From: Thiosocius sp963753845
Lineage (GTDB): Bacteria; Pseudomonadota; Gammaproteobacteria; Chromatiales; Chromatiaceae
Assembly: GCA_963753845.1 (NCBI GenBank)
Contig: CAVWEI010000004.1
Span: 248,001 to 312,000 of the forward strand
DNA: 64,000 bases
Direction: 5' to 3'
Shown: in pieces, positions 25,076-32,725 of the stretch
Layout of the letters: every line of letters starts with the position of its first letter
How positions within the stretch are numbered: the first letter of the stretch is position 1
Translations under genes and position numbers: made by a program
Notes under the pieces: generated by a model
What the model was told of the DNA's origin: nothing
The model's input: only the letters and a program-made list of their open reading frames with translations
The model's database searches: none

Positions 25076-25207
25076 GATCAACAATGTGCAGATGTCGTGG
25101 TCAGGTATCGCAATGAGCCGTAGCCGCTTCTCTTCGGTTTCCTGGTCCCAGCCGTTTAAAGTCTCCGAGAGGCGATCTGCAAACGCCTCGCCTTCAGGCG
25201 ACGGATA

Positions 25208-25303
25208 GTCGTAGAGCCGGCTGTGCCGGCCGATCATCCGTCAGTGTCGTAGGGCCGGCTGTGCCGGCCGATTATCCGTCAGGCGCAGCCTGACCTACGA
25301 CAG
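25208..25303. repeat. REP-like doublet
   Basis: Two 37-bp copies, period 38, begin at 25208 and 25246 with GTCGTAGnGCCGGCTGTGCC and end ATCCGTCAG. Each contains the GCCGGC-TGT-GCCGGC hairpin. They are closed on the right by CAGCCTGACCTACGAC (25287-25303), complementary to the left start. The rest of the 25033-25471 gap shows no convincing gene. Confidence 0.7.
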
Positions 25304-25471
25304 GGGCCGGCATCGGTGGGCGCGGGGATATTCGGTAGAGAGCAGTGAGTACGTGACCGATGAGGTCTGGCAGGATTACATCGCGAACTAGAAGCCGCTG
25401 GAAACGAAGGAGAAGGGCCACAGCCGGCGATTCCCATCGTAAATGGGTTGGAGATCGACCAGTTGGCGGAA

Positions 25472-26242
25472 TCAAGGCGCGAACGGCAGTCCCAGGAAGT
25501 CAAACAGTCCCCCTGAATCCTCCGGACGCAGCTTCTGAAGCACCTTCACAAGTTGGATGGCCGTGTACTCAGGTGTCTGAAGCTCGTCCTCCGGCACATT
25601 GCGCTGGAAGGGTGCCGAAAGTGCGGTGTCCGTTGTGCCAGGTTGAAGTCCAGCGACGATATGCGAGGTTTTCTTGCGGGCCAGTTCGATGGCGAAATTC
25701 TTGATCAGCATATTCAGTGCTGCCTTGCTCGCCCGGTATGCGTGCCAGCCGCCGAGCCGGTTGTCGCTGATGCTGCCAACCCGCGCCGAGATTATTCCGA
25801 TCCTGCACGCGTTTTCAGGGTTCAGCCTGGGGATCAGATGTTTTAACAACAGGGCTGGGCCTACCGCATTGATGCGGTAGGAATGCAGCAGGTGGTCTGC
25901 GTCCAGGCTCTTGTACGTTTTCTCAGGTCTGTGCTCTGCGTCGTGCAGCCAGCCTGTCGCTATGAAGATCCAATCAATCGGTGGTGTTTCGGGGATGAGG
26001 GCCACGGCGTCCCTGATCTGCTGCTCTTCAGCAATATCGAGCCTGACATCGACCGACGCGGCGGTGAGCGGCCCAAGTGCCGCCGGGTCACGCGCCATTC
26101 TTATGATACGGGCAGCTGGGAAGCTTCGCGCTATCTGCGAGCACAAGGCCGCACCGATTCCGCCCGAGGCACCAGCAACCAGCACGCACCGCGGGGCCGA
26201 CTCACCAGCCCTGGCCGGGCGATCCAGTATGGAATCGTTCAT
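25472..26242 (-). CDS. Short-chain dehydrogenase/reductase at the end of the pterin operon
   Basis: 256-residue classical SDR. The cofactor motif is VLVAGASGGIGAALCSQIA, and the active site YRASKAAL carries the Tyr-x-x-x-Lys pair with the preceding serine in GIISARVGSI. The C-terminus resembles C-factor-type SDRs (PGTTDTALSAPFQ). It is the last gene after folX, folE and folM; related SDRs occur in LitR-type light clusters. ATG 26242 avoids overlap with folM; a start at 26287 would overlap it by 23 bases. Confidence 0.85.
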   Translation of the reverse strand: MNDSILDRPARAGESAPRCVLVAGASGGIGAALCSQIARSFPAARIIRMARDPAALGPLTAASVDVRLDIAEEQQIRDAVALIPETPPIDWIFIATGWLHDAEHRPEKTYKSLDADHLLHSYRINAVGPALLLKHLIPRLNPENACRIGIISARVGSISDNRLGGWHAYRASKAALNMLIKNFAIELARKKTSHIVAGLQPGTTDTALSAPFQRNVPEDELQTPEYTAIQLVKVLQKLRPEDSGGLFDFLGLPFAP

Positions 26243-26264
26243 ATACCGGTTCGCCCGCGCCAGA

Positions 26265-26978
26265 TCATTTGAGGTGCCGCCCGCCATCGACCGGCAATAT
26301 ACGGCCGGTCACGTAACGGCTTGCAAACAGATAGTCAATCGCATGTTGCAGTTCGTCCCATCCGCCTTCGCGCTGCATCAGACTCTTTCCCGCCGCTTTC
26401 CTGCGGTAGTCCTGATCGTCGTCTTCGTTGAATTTGAGGAGTGCTGGCGCCAGGCTGTTCACTTTAACCTTGGGCGCGAGCCTCGCGGCAAACGACAGCG
26501 TCAGGTTGTCCTGCGCCGCCTTGCTCGCTGCGTAGGCAATGTGCCCCTTGCTGCCACGACTGCTGACGTAGTCGCCGATGTGGATGATGTCTGCGTGTGA
26601 GTCGCTGCATGCCTGCAGCAGCGGGGCAAGCGCGTGGTTCAGTTGATAAGGCACGTTGGCATGGACCCGCATCATTTTCTCGATGACCTGATCGACGGGT
26701 ATACCTCCGTCGTCGCTGATCCAGCCCGAGGCATTGTGGATGATGCCGCGAAGCCGTGTGTGCCTGCTCCGGATATTACCGATCAATCGCTCGACCTCAT
26801 CTGGCTTGTCGAAGTCGCAGCGGTACAGGTCCGCACCGAGCCGTTCGAGTTCTTCCAGTCTCGGGTACCGGGTACGGAATGTGCCAATGACAGGCATGCC
26901 ACGTTGCAGGAATACCCGTGCAATGTGAAAGCCTGCACGCCTGCCGACCCCCGTAATCAGTGTGGGGTCCGCGGTCAT
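26265..26978 (-). CDS. folM: Dihydromonapterin reductase FolM
   Basis: 237-residue SDR family enzyme that reduces dihydromonapterin to tetrahydromonapterin with NADPH. It aligns well by eye with E. coli FolM: LITGVGRRAGFHIARVF, IIHNASGWISDDGG, HIGDYVSSRGSKGHIAYAAS with the Tyr and Lys of the active site, KVNSLAPALLKFNEDDDQDY and PVDGGRHLK. It overlaps folE by four bases, and together with FolE and FolX makes the complete tetrahydromonapterin branch. Confidence 0.92.
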   Translation of the reverse strand: MTADPTLITGVGRRAGFHIARVFLQRGMPVIGTFRTRYPRLEELERLGADLYRCDFDKPDEVERLIGNIRSRHTRLRGIIHNASGWISDDGGIPVDQVIEKMMRVHANVPYQLNHALAPLLQACSDSHADIIHIGDYVSSRGSKGHIAYAASKAAQDNLTLSFAARLAPKVKVNSLAPALLKFNEDDDQDYRRKAAGKSLMQREGGWDELQHAIDYLFASRYVTGRILPVDGGRHLK

Positions 26979-27652
26979 GGATTGAGAAACTCCGCGCGCG
27001 TGTGGATGTTGTCGATAAAACAGCCACCCAGCGCTGTGGTGCTGGTCTGCGAGTTGCTGTCCATGACGCCGCGCGATTTGACGCAGTAATGTGTCGCGTC
27101 GATGCTCACGGCGACGTTCTCCGTACCCAGCAGGGTCTGCAGGGCTACAAGCACCTGGCGTGTCAGGCGTTCCTGAACCTGCGGGCGCTGGGCGAAGAAA
27201 CGTACGATGCGGTTGATCTTCGACAGGCCGATGATTTTGTCTGCGGGGATATAGGCCACCTTGGCTGTGCCGTCGATCGTTACGAAGTGGTGTTCACAGG
27301 TGCTGGTCAGATCGATGTTGCGAATCTTCACCATTTCGTTTGCGCCCATCTTGTTGTCTATGAGGGACAGCTTCGGAAACTTCGTGTAATCGAGACCCGA
27401 AAAGATTTCGCGGACATACATCTTGGATATGCGGTGCGGCGTCTCTGCCAAGCTGTCGTCACGCAGGTCGAGCCCGAGCGTATGCATCACCTCGGTCATG
27501 AGTCCTTTGATGCGCTCGTATTTCTGCTCGCTGTTAAGACCGTTTTCGATCATTGGTGTCTCGAGGCCCTGCTCGAGCAGGGTGTCTCGCACCAGTTCAG
27601 CCTCAAGACTGAGTTCAGGATGCTTTGCTAAGCGTACGGGGGTACTGTTCAT
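26975..27652 (-). CDS. folE: GTP cyclohydrolase I (FolE, zinc-dependent type)
   Basis: 225-residue enzyme converting GTP to dihydroneopterin triphosphate, the first pterin step. Zinc ligands Cys119 and His122 (STCEHHFVTIDG) and Cys190 (DATHYCVKSRG) have the same spacing as in the E. coli enzyme; the QTSTTALGG tail is also conserved. It overlaps folX and folM, so all are coupled. Pterin made here could feed phenylalanine hydroxylase-type cofactors or photolyase antenna folates; a light-island folE is probably a second, inducible copy. Confidence 0.94.
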   Translation of the reverse strand: MNSTPVRLAKHPELSLEAELVRDTLLEQGLETPMIENGLNSEQKYERIKGLMTEVMHTLGLDLRDDSLAETPHRISKMYVREIFSGLDYTKFPKLSLIDNKMGANEMVKIRNIDLTSTCEHHFVTIDGTAKVAYIPADKIIGLSKINRIVRFFAQRPQVQERLTRQVLVALQTLLGTENVAVSIDATHYCVKSRGVMDSNSQTSTTALGGCFIDNIHTRAEFLNP

Positions 27653-28043
27653 GTGATTCCTCGCTGTATGGCTGATTTTCTTTCTTGTCGAATTCCAGCG
27701 TCAGTGACACCGAATCCGCGAAACGCAGTGCGTGTGGTTTGTCGACGGTGACCAGGGCCCGCTTGACGGCTGGGTCCCTGGTGCAGATCTCCAGCAGATC
27801 GCTTACGAGTTTCTCGAGTAGAAGGAAGTTTCCTGCCTCGACGTGCCGGATGATGGCCTTGCTGATCGCCTTGTAATCCAGCGCTTTTGAGACGTCGTCC
27901 TGCAGGGCGGCGGCCTTCGCGGTGTGGTGGATCTCCACGTTCACCACGATGTCCTGCTGCTTTGTCCGTTCTTCCGGGTTGAAGCCGATAAAGGTGCGGA
28001 GCCTGAGATTCGTTATTCGAATGATCGCTGAGTATTCGGGCAT
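27615..28043 (-). CDS. folX: Dihydroneopterin triphosphate 2'-epimerase FolX
   Basis: 142-residue pterin epimerase. Similarity to E. coli FolX runs from AIIRITNLRLRTFIGFNPEE through DIVVNVEIHHTAKAA, AISKAIIRHVEAGNFLLLEK and DKPHALRFADSVSLTLEF. The C-terminal 20 residues extend past the usual end and overlap the folE start by 38 bases. ATG 28043 gives the conserved N-terminus. It converts dihydroneopterin triphosphate to the monapterin isomer for FolM. Confidence 0.92.
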   Translation of the reverse strand: MPEYSAIIRITNLRLRTFIGFNPEERTKQQDIVVNVEIHHTAKAAALQDDVSKALDYKAISKAIIRHVEAGNFLLLEKLVSDLLEICTRDPAVKRALVTVDKPHALRFADSVSLTLEFDKKENQPYSEESHEQYPRTLSKAS

Positions 28044-28132
28044 TTTGGTTTCCGTTTTAGTCAACCGATGGCTCGAAGCGGCTTCGTCTCTGGTGGTGCG
28101 CGCGAGCGTTTCGGGCCGATGGATCGTTGTGG

Positions 28133-28399
28133 TCAGAATATGGTGACTTTGGCTTTGCCCCAAGCAGGTCTGGATAAGCCTGGTGTCTCCGACGGCCTGT
28201 TCTGCAGGCGATGGTACGCATCCATAAATTCGGCAAAAGACATCTCCCCGCCAAAAGCGTGAGGGCAGACGCTGATCGCCTTCCGTGTCGGGTCGGGCTG
28301 TGCGGACAGGACTGTTTCAGGGGCGGCGGCCAGCGCCACTGCGTAAATGAGGCCGATGATGGCCACGGATCTGGAAAAACCAATTTTTTCTGTCTTCAT
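28133..28399 (-). CDS. Small exported protein in the pterin operon
   Basis: 88 residues. Signal peptide SVAIIGLIYAVALAAAPETV with probable cleavage after VLSA; the mature part is about 55 residues with one cysteine (ISVCPHAFGGEMSFAEF). ATG 28399 has GAGGAC upstream and overlaps the preceding acetyltransferase stop as ATGA. I do not recognise the family. Co-transcription with folX is likely. Confidence 0.6.
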   Translation of the reverse strand: MKTEKIGFSRSVAIIGLIYAVALAAAPETVLSAQPDPTRKAISVCPHAFGGEMSFAEFMDAYHRLQNRPSETPGLSRPAWGKAKVTIF

Positions 28400-28902
28400 G
28401 AGACGTCCTCGAGAGGTAATGAGCGGGCGTAGACAAGCGCTACGTGCTGGATACCCGGTGCAATGTCCACCGGTTCGGAACCGACTCGCCTCCAACCGTC
28501 GCTCTCGAACAGGGCTACCGCGGCGGCATTGAAGGTTTCACAACCGGCCTGCGCCGCCCGATATCCTCGTTGCGCGAGGTCCCCACAGGCGACACCGATC
28601 AGGCGAGTGGCGATCCCTCTGCGGCGGAATTCATGGCGCACCCAGACATCGTCAACGCAGTTCGAAACCGTGGTGGACAATCCGGCAAGCCGGTTGCCTA
28701 TCCATGCCAGCCAACAGTTGCCGGCGCGTCGGGTCAGGTGCTCCTTGAAGTGGCTTATTGTTCTCTGCCCGACATTGCTTTGCGGCAGGCGATCACCGTA
28801 GCTTTCCAGCCAGATCTGTTGCAGCAACCCGGCTGCTTCGTCGATCTGGGCCGGTTCCAGGCGGGTGATTCGCAGGGTCGGCAGTTGTACAACTTTTGTC
28901 AT
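28396..28902 (-). CDS. GNAT family N-acetyltransferase
   Basis: 168 residues starting at ATG 28902. GNAT motif A reads VRHEFRRRGIATRLIGVACG, and the motif B region has ETFNAAAVALFESDGW. Substrate unknown. It is the first gene of the minus-strand run that continues with the small exported protein and folX-folE-folM-SDR. Its divergent neighbour is the hydrolase-photolyase pair, so the roughly 200-bp gap probably holds a shared light-responsive promoter. Confidence 0.82.
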   Translation of the reverse strand: MTKVVQLPTLRITRLEPAQIDEAAGLLQQIWLESYGDRLPQSNVGQRTISHFKEHLTRRAGNCWLAWIGNRLAGLSTTVSNCVDDVWVRHEFRRRGIATRLIGVACGDLAQRGYRAAQAGCETFNAAAVALFESDGWRRVGSEPVDIAPGIQHVALVYARSLPLEDVS

Positions 28903-29108
28903 GTTAAAGCTCAAAGCGTTCAGATAGTGTCTAGGATAGCGCGACTTAATGACCAATAACAGTCTAAAAAACGTTGTAATAAAATTCGACGCCAGCGATT
29001 CGATGCCCGAAGCTTCACTCAGCTGAATTCGACGGGTAGCGCTATGCTTTACGAGAGTTGGATCCGAATGCCATCTGGGGGCTGCTCCCGAAGCGAAGGG
29101 GGGGACCG

Positions 29109-29975
29109 GTGAGATACCTTCGGGGCCAGGGGCGCAGAAAAGCGGGTGGGGCCGCGGTGCTGTTTGCTGTATTGGCTGCCGTTTCAATCTGTGCTGGGGC
29201 CGGGCAGCTACCTCACGCCCGGCGCGTCCTGATCGGCATCGGCGGTGGCCTGGAACTTGTCTCTGACTTTTACGCGCCCCCACAGGCCACGGCACCGGGG
29301 CTTTTGTTGCTGCACGGCTGGGACTGGCCCGACCGTTCGCCCGCCAGCGGATTGCGTGTCTTCGCCCGGGACTTTCAGCGCGCCGGATATGCGGTCCTGG
29401 TCCCCAATATGCGCGGCTGGCCACCGACGGGAGGGCGCGATGACTGCGGCGGTCAACAGGTCGAAGACAGTCTGCGTGCGCTACAGTGGCTTGGCGCACG
29501 CCGATCGGTTGATCCGAAGCGTCTATTCGTCGCAGGCTACTCTCAGGGCGGACAGGTCGCACTTCTGGCCGCCGGCGCAGGAGCGCCGGTCAGGGCCGTG
29601 ACCGCATTCGCCCCGGTTACCGATTTGCAGAGCTGGGCCGAACGGACGGACACGCCCGGGATCCGCGGCTACCTGCATGCAGAGTGCGGTGGACCGGCGG
29701 GTTGGCCTGCGCGCAGCGCGCTGGAGAAAGTAACGAGACACTTCCCCCCGGTGCTCCTGGTACACGGGGACAACGATCGGAGAGTGCCGACGTCGCAGAG
29801 CCTGAGCCTGTACCAAAAGCTGCGCGGCAACCGCGCCAGCGCCGAGCTCCGTTTGATCCCGGGGGTCGGGCACGAGGTCGACGCGGTGATCCTCCCTCAA
29901 CTCGCCATCGACTTTTTCGCCTCGGTTGTGAAAACCAAGGCGGCACTTGCAGGCCGGAACGGAAGGTTGCCATGA
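29109..29975 (+). CDS. Exported alpha/beta hydrolase (dienelactone hydrolase-like)
   Basis: 288 residues beginning at GTG 29109 with AGGGGGGG upstream, leading into a signal peptide (AAVLFAVLAAVSICAGAG). Oxyanion region LLLLHGWDWPD, nucleophile GYSQGG, an aspartate in VHGDNDRRVP and a histidine in GVGHEVD form the triad of a prolyl-oligopeptidase/dienelactone hydrolase fold. The stop overlaps the photolyase ATG as ATGA, so it is tightly coupled to DNA repair, an unexpected partner. An in-frame TTG at 29058 is a less likely start. Confidence 0.78.
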   Translation: MRYLRGQGRRKAGGAAVLFAVLAAVSICAGAGQLPHARRVLIGIGGGLELVSDFYAPPQATAPGLLLLHGWDWPDRSPASGLRVFARDFQRAGYAVLVPNMRGWPPTGGRDDCGGQQVEDSLRALQWLGARRSVDPKRLFVAGYSQGGQVALLAAGAGAPVRAVTAFAPVTDLQSWAERTDTPGIRGYLHAECGGPAGWPARSALEKVTRHFPPVLLVHGDNDRRVPTSQSLSLYQKLRGNRASAELRLIPGVGHEVDAVILPQLAIDFFASVVKTKAALAGRNGRLP

Positions 29976-32398
29976 CCCGCAGGATCGACGATTGGCTCAC
30001 CGGTCTGCCTGAGAGATTGGCCGAACGTAGCCGGGCGATCGCGGCATCGGACGCTCCCATGCGTGGCGAATACATACTCTACTGGATGCACCATGCGGTG
30101 CGCGGACACGAGAACCCGGCACTCGATGTCGCCATCTCGCAGGGAAATCGCCTCGGGCTGCCGGTACTTGTCTATCAGGGTTTGAGCGGGCGCCACCTGT
30201 ACAACAGTGATCGACATCACACCTTCATTATTGAGGGTGCCCGCGATGCCCATCGAGAATTGTCGATGCTGGGCGTGCGCGCGGTGTTCCACTTGGATGA
30301 ATCCGGGCAGGAACGGTCGCGCTTGCGCGAACTGGCCGCACGCGCCGCACTGCTGGTCGTCGAGGATTTTCCGGCGCCCCCGTTCAAGCGTTGGACAATG
30401 AACCTGGCCGACGCGGTCTCTTGCCCTGTTGTCGCCGTGGATTGCGCCTGCATCGTCCCGATGCGTGCACAACCGAAACGGTTCGAGCGTGCGTTTGAGT
30501 TCCGTCGGCACAATCAGGCCGAATTCGACGCGCGCGTGCGGCTACCCTGGAGCCCTGTTCGTCCGTGCCAGCCGGTGATTCACCGGGACATCGGATTCGA
30601 TGCCCTGGATCTCCAACGGGTCGACATTGCCGAGGTCTGCGCTGCTTGCGCCATTGATCACAGCGTCCCGCCCGTGGCGCGTACAACTGGTGGTGCGGCT
30701 GCCGGATATCGTCGCTGGCAGGCCTTCCTCAGCCATGGCCTGAGCGGGTATGCACGCGATCGCAACGATGCCGCGGTGGCCTGGCCGCGCGGGGTCAGTC
30801 GCCTGTCCGCTTATCTGCACCACGGCCATGTGTCGCCTTTCCGCATCGCCCGTGACGCGGCCGCATCGGGTGGGGAGGGTGGAGCCAAGTTCCTTGACGA
30901 GCTGCTTGTCTGGCGCGAACTGGCGTTCAATCTCTGCTTCTTCGCCGACGACCCGCAAAGCCTCTCTGTTTTGCCGGCCTGGGCCCAGTCGACGCTCCAA
31001 GAACACGCCTGCGACCAGCGTGCGTCGATCATCGACGATGAAGCCCTCGCGCGTTCCTGCAGCAAGGACGAGGTCTGGGACCTGGCACAAACCTCGCTGC
31101 GTATTCACGGCGAGTTGCACAACAACCTGCGCATGACGTGGGCAAAGGCGATCCCTGGCTGGCGACCTGATCCGCAGGCGGCCCTGGACACCCTGCTTGA
31201 ACTCAATCACCGGTATGCCCTGGACGGCTCGGATCCGAATTCCTACGGTGGTCTGCTCTGGTGTTTGGGTCTGTTCGACCGTCCCTTCTCGGAGGCGCCG
31301 GTGATGGGCAGGGTGCGGACACGCTCGACTCGGGCGCATGCGCGCCGGCTGGACCTGGATCGCTACAGCGCAGGGGTACGACGACCGGCGTCGGGTAAAG
31401 CCATGCGTATCGCCGTGATCGGTGGGGGTGTGTCAGGCCTGTCGTCAGCACGGGTTTTGCATGATCAGGGGCATCAGGTGCGGGTTTTCGAGAAGTCCAG
31501 GGGGCTGGGAGGGCGCGCAGCCACGCGGCGTGTCGACGGCGTGGGTTTCGACCATGGTGCACAGTCTTTCACCGCACGTGACCCGGTCTTTCTGCGCGCG
31601 ATAGAGGCCTGGTGTGAGCACGGTGTGGTGGCGCCCTGGCAGCCACGCATCGGCACGGTTCAGCGCGGCCGGATCATGGACTCGCCGGACCGGCAGCAGC
31701 GTTATGTCGCTGTTCCCGGCATGAGCGCCCTGGGTACTCACCTCGGAGCGGGTCTCGACATCATGCGCCCGGTGCGGGTCTTGCCGCCAAGCCGTCAAGG
31801 CGCGTGCTGGGCGTTACGCAGCGAGGACGGCGCGGACCTGGGGCTGTTCGATATCCTGGTTGTGTCGGTACCGGCACCTCAGGCCCGCGAACTGCTGGCG
31901 AGTGCCGCGCCGCAGCTTGCCCAAACGGCCGACGAGGTCAGTTTTACGCCTGCCTGGTCGGTGATGCTCGAGTCCGAAGGGCGGGCTGAACTGGAATACG
32001 ATGGGCTGTTTTTCGACGACGGCATACTGGCATGGGCGGCGCGTAACGACAGCAAGCCGGGCCGCGAAGGCGATACCTGGGTGCTGCATGCCTCCCCTGA
32101 CTGGAGCGGGTCGAACCTGGAAGCCAGTCCAGACGCGGTCGGCATCGAGCTGACTACCTGGTTCTGCGCCGCGACCGGCGTGAAGCCCGGGTTGTTGAAG
32201 GTCGCATCGGTGCATCGCTGGCTCTATTCGCTGGTACCGTCGCCGATGTCTGTCGGTGCGCTCTGGGATGGGGAGCTGCAACTGGGCGTGTGCGGCGATT
32301 GGTGCAAGGGCGCCCGGATCGAGGATGCGTTTCTGAGTGGTCACGCGGTTGCCGGGCGCATCCTGGGAGACCTGGCCAAACAGGCCAAAACCAACTAG
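29972..32398 (+). CDS. Class II-like CPD photolyase fused to a renalase-like FAD oxidoreductase
   Basis: 808 residues, two enzymes in one chain. Residues 1-470 are a photolyase: YILYWMHHAVRGHENPAL at the N-terminus, then the class II pattern FLDELLVWRELAFNLCFF, LPAWAQSTLQEHACDQR, ELHNNLRMTWAKAIPGW and RYALDGSDPNSYGGLLWCLG. Residues about 475-808 start with a fresh dinucleotide-binding motif (IAVIGGGVSGLSSARVLHDQ) followed by GGRAATRRVDGVGFDHGAQ, as in COG3380/renalase-like oxidoreductases that often neighbour photolyase genes. The second domain may recycle or reduce flavin for repair; this is inference. The start overlaps the hydrolase gene by ATGA. Confidence 0.88.
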   Translation: MTRRIDDWLTGLPERLAERSRAIAASDAPMRGEYILYWMHHAVRGHENPALDVAISQGNRLGLPVLVYQGLSGRHLYNSDRHHTFIIEGARDAHRELSMLGVRAVFHLDESGQERSRLRELAARAALLVVEDFPAPPFKRWTMNLADAVSCPVVAVDCACIVPMRAQPKRFERAFEFRRHNQAEFDARVRLPWSPVRPCQPVIHRDIGFDALDLQRVDIAEVCAACAIDHSVPPVARTTGGAAAGYRRWQAFLSHGLSGYARDRNDAAVAWPRGVSRLSAYLHHGHVSPFRIARDAAASGGEGGAKFLDELLVWRELAFNLCFFADDPQSLSVLPAWAQSTLQEHACDQRASIIDDEALARSCSKDEVWDLAQTSLRIHGELHNNLRMTWAKAIPGWRPDPQAALDTLLELNHRYALDGSDPNSYGGLLWCLGLFDRPFSEAPVMGRVRTRSTRAHARRLDLDRYSAGVRRPASGKAMRIAVIGGGVSGLSSARVLHDQGHQVRVFEKSRGLGGRAATRRVDGVGFDHGAQSFTARDPVFLRAIEAWCEHGVVAPWQPRIGTVQRGRIMDSPDRQQRYVAVPGMSALGTHLGAGLDIMRPVRVLPPSRQGACWALRSEDGADLGLFDILVVSVPAPQARELLASAAPQLAQTADEVSFTPAWSVMLESEGRAELEYDGLFFDDGILAWAARNDSKPGREGDTWVLHASPDWSGSNLEASPDAVGIELTTWFCAATGVKPGLLKVASVHRWLYSLVPSPMSVGALWDGELQLGVCGDWCKGARIEDAFLSGHAVAGRILGDLAKQAKTN

Positions 32399-32721
32399 CC
32401 CGCATCCGTCACCAGCCGCACCCGGACCCAAACGCAAGTGAATGAAATATCGTTTGAAATCACCAAGTACAGACTAACACCAAAAATACAGTGTGTTTTC
32501 GGTCCGGGCGCTATCCCGGCCCTAGCTGGTCCACTCGCGCCTGTGCTTGCGCTTCCTTCAACCCATAGCTACGGCTATGGAGCTGTTCGACACATCCCTG
32601 TGCCTCACCCCTGCGGGGCTTGCGCGCAAGCTCGCTCCAGGCGATCTTGTCAGTCCAGCGCGGCGCCCAGCCACACCTGTCCTCAGCCAGCATCCGGGAT
32701 GCCGGTGACGGATGCGGGCTA
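32396..32721. repeat. 326-bp element bounded by 18-bp perfect inverted repeats
   Basis: TAGCCCGCATCCGTCACC at 32396-32413 is exactly complementary to 32704-32721. The element fills the gap between two convergent photolyase genes; its left end supplies the TAG stop of the fusion gene. Inside are several short hairpins, including CCATAGC-TACG-GCTATGG and the palindrome GCTTGCGCGCAAGC. It resembles a miniature inverted-repeat element, or a large bidirectional terminator. No protein is convincing within it. Confidence 0.6.
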
Positions 32722-32725
32722 GCGC

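Noticed and set aside
24983..25237. 84-codon minus-strand frame containing a fairly protein-like stretch
   Set aside because: It runs through the 12-bp terminator hairpin and into the PDZ gene's end, and has no ribosome site; kept only as a remote possibility of a gene fragment.
28883..28894. AGTTGTACAACT palindrome as a LitR-type operator
   Set aside because: It falls within codons 3-6 of the acetyltransferase gene and is explained by the amino acids there; no second site nearby.
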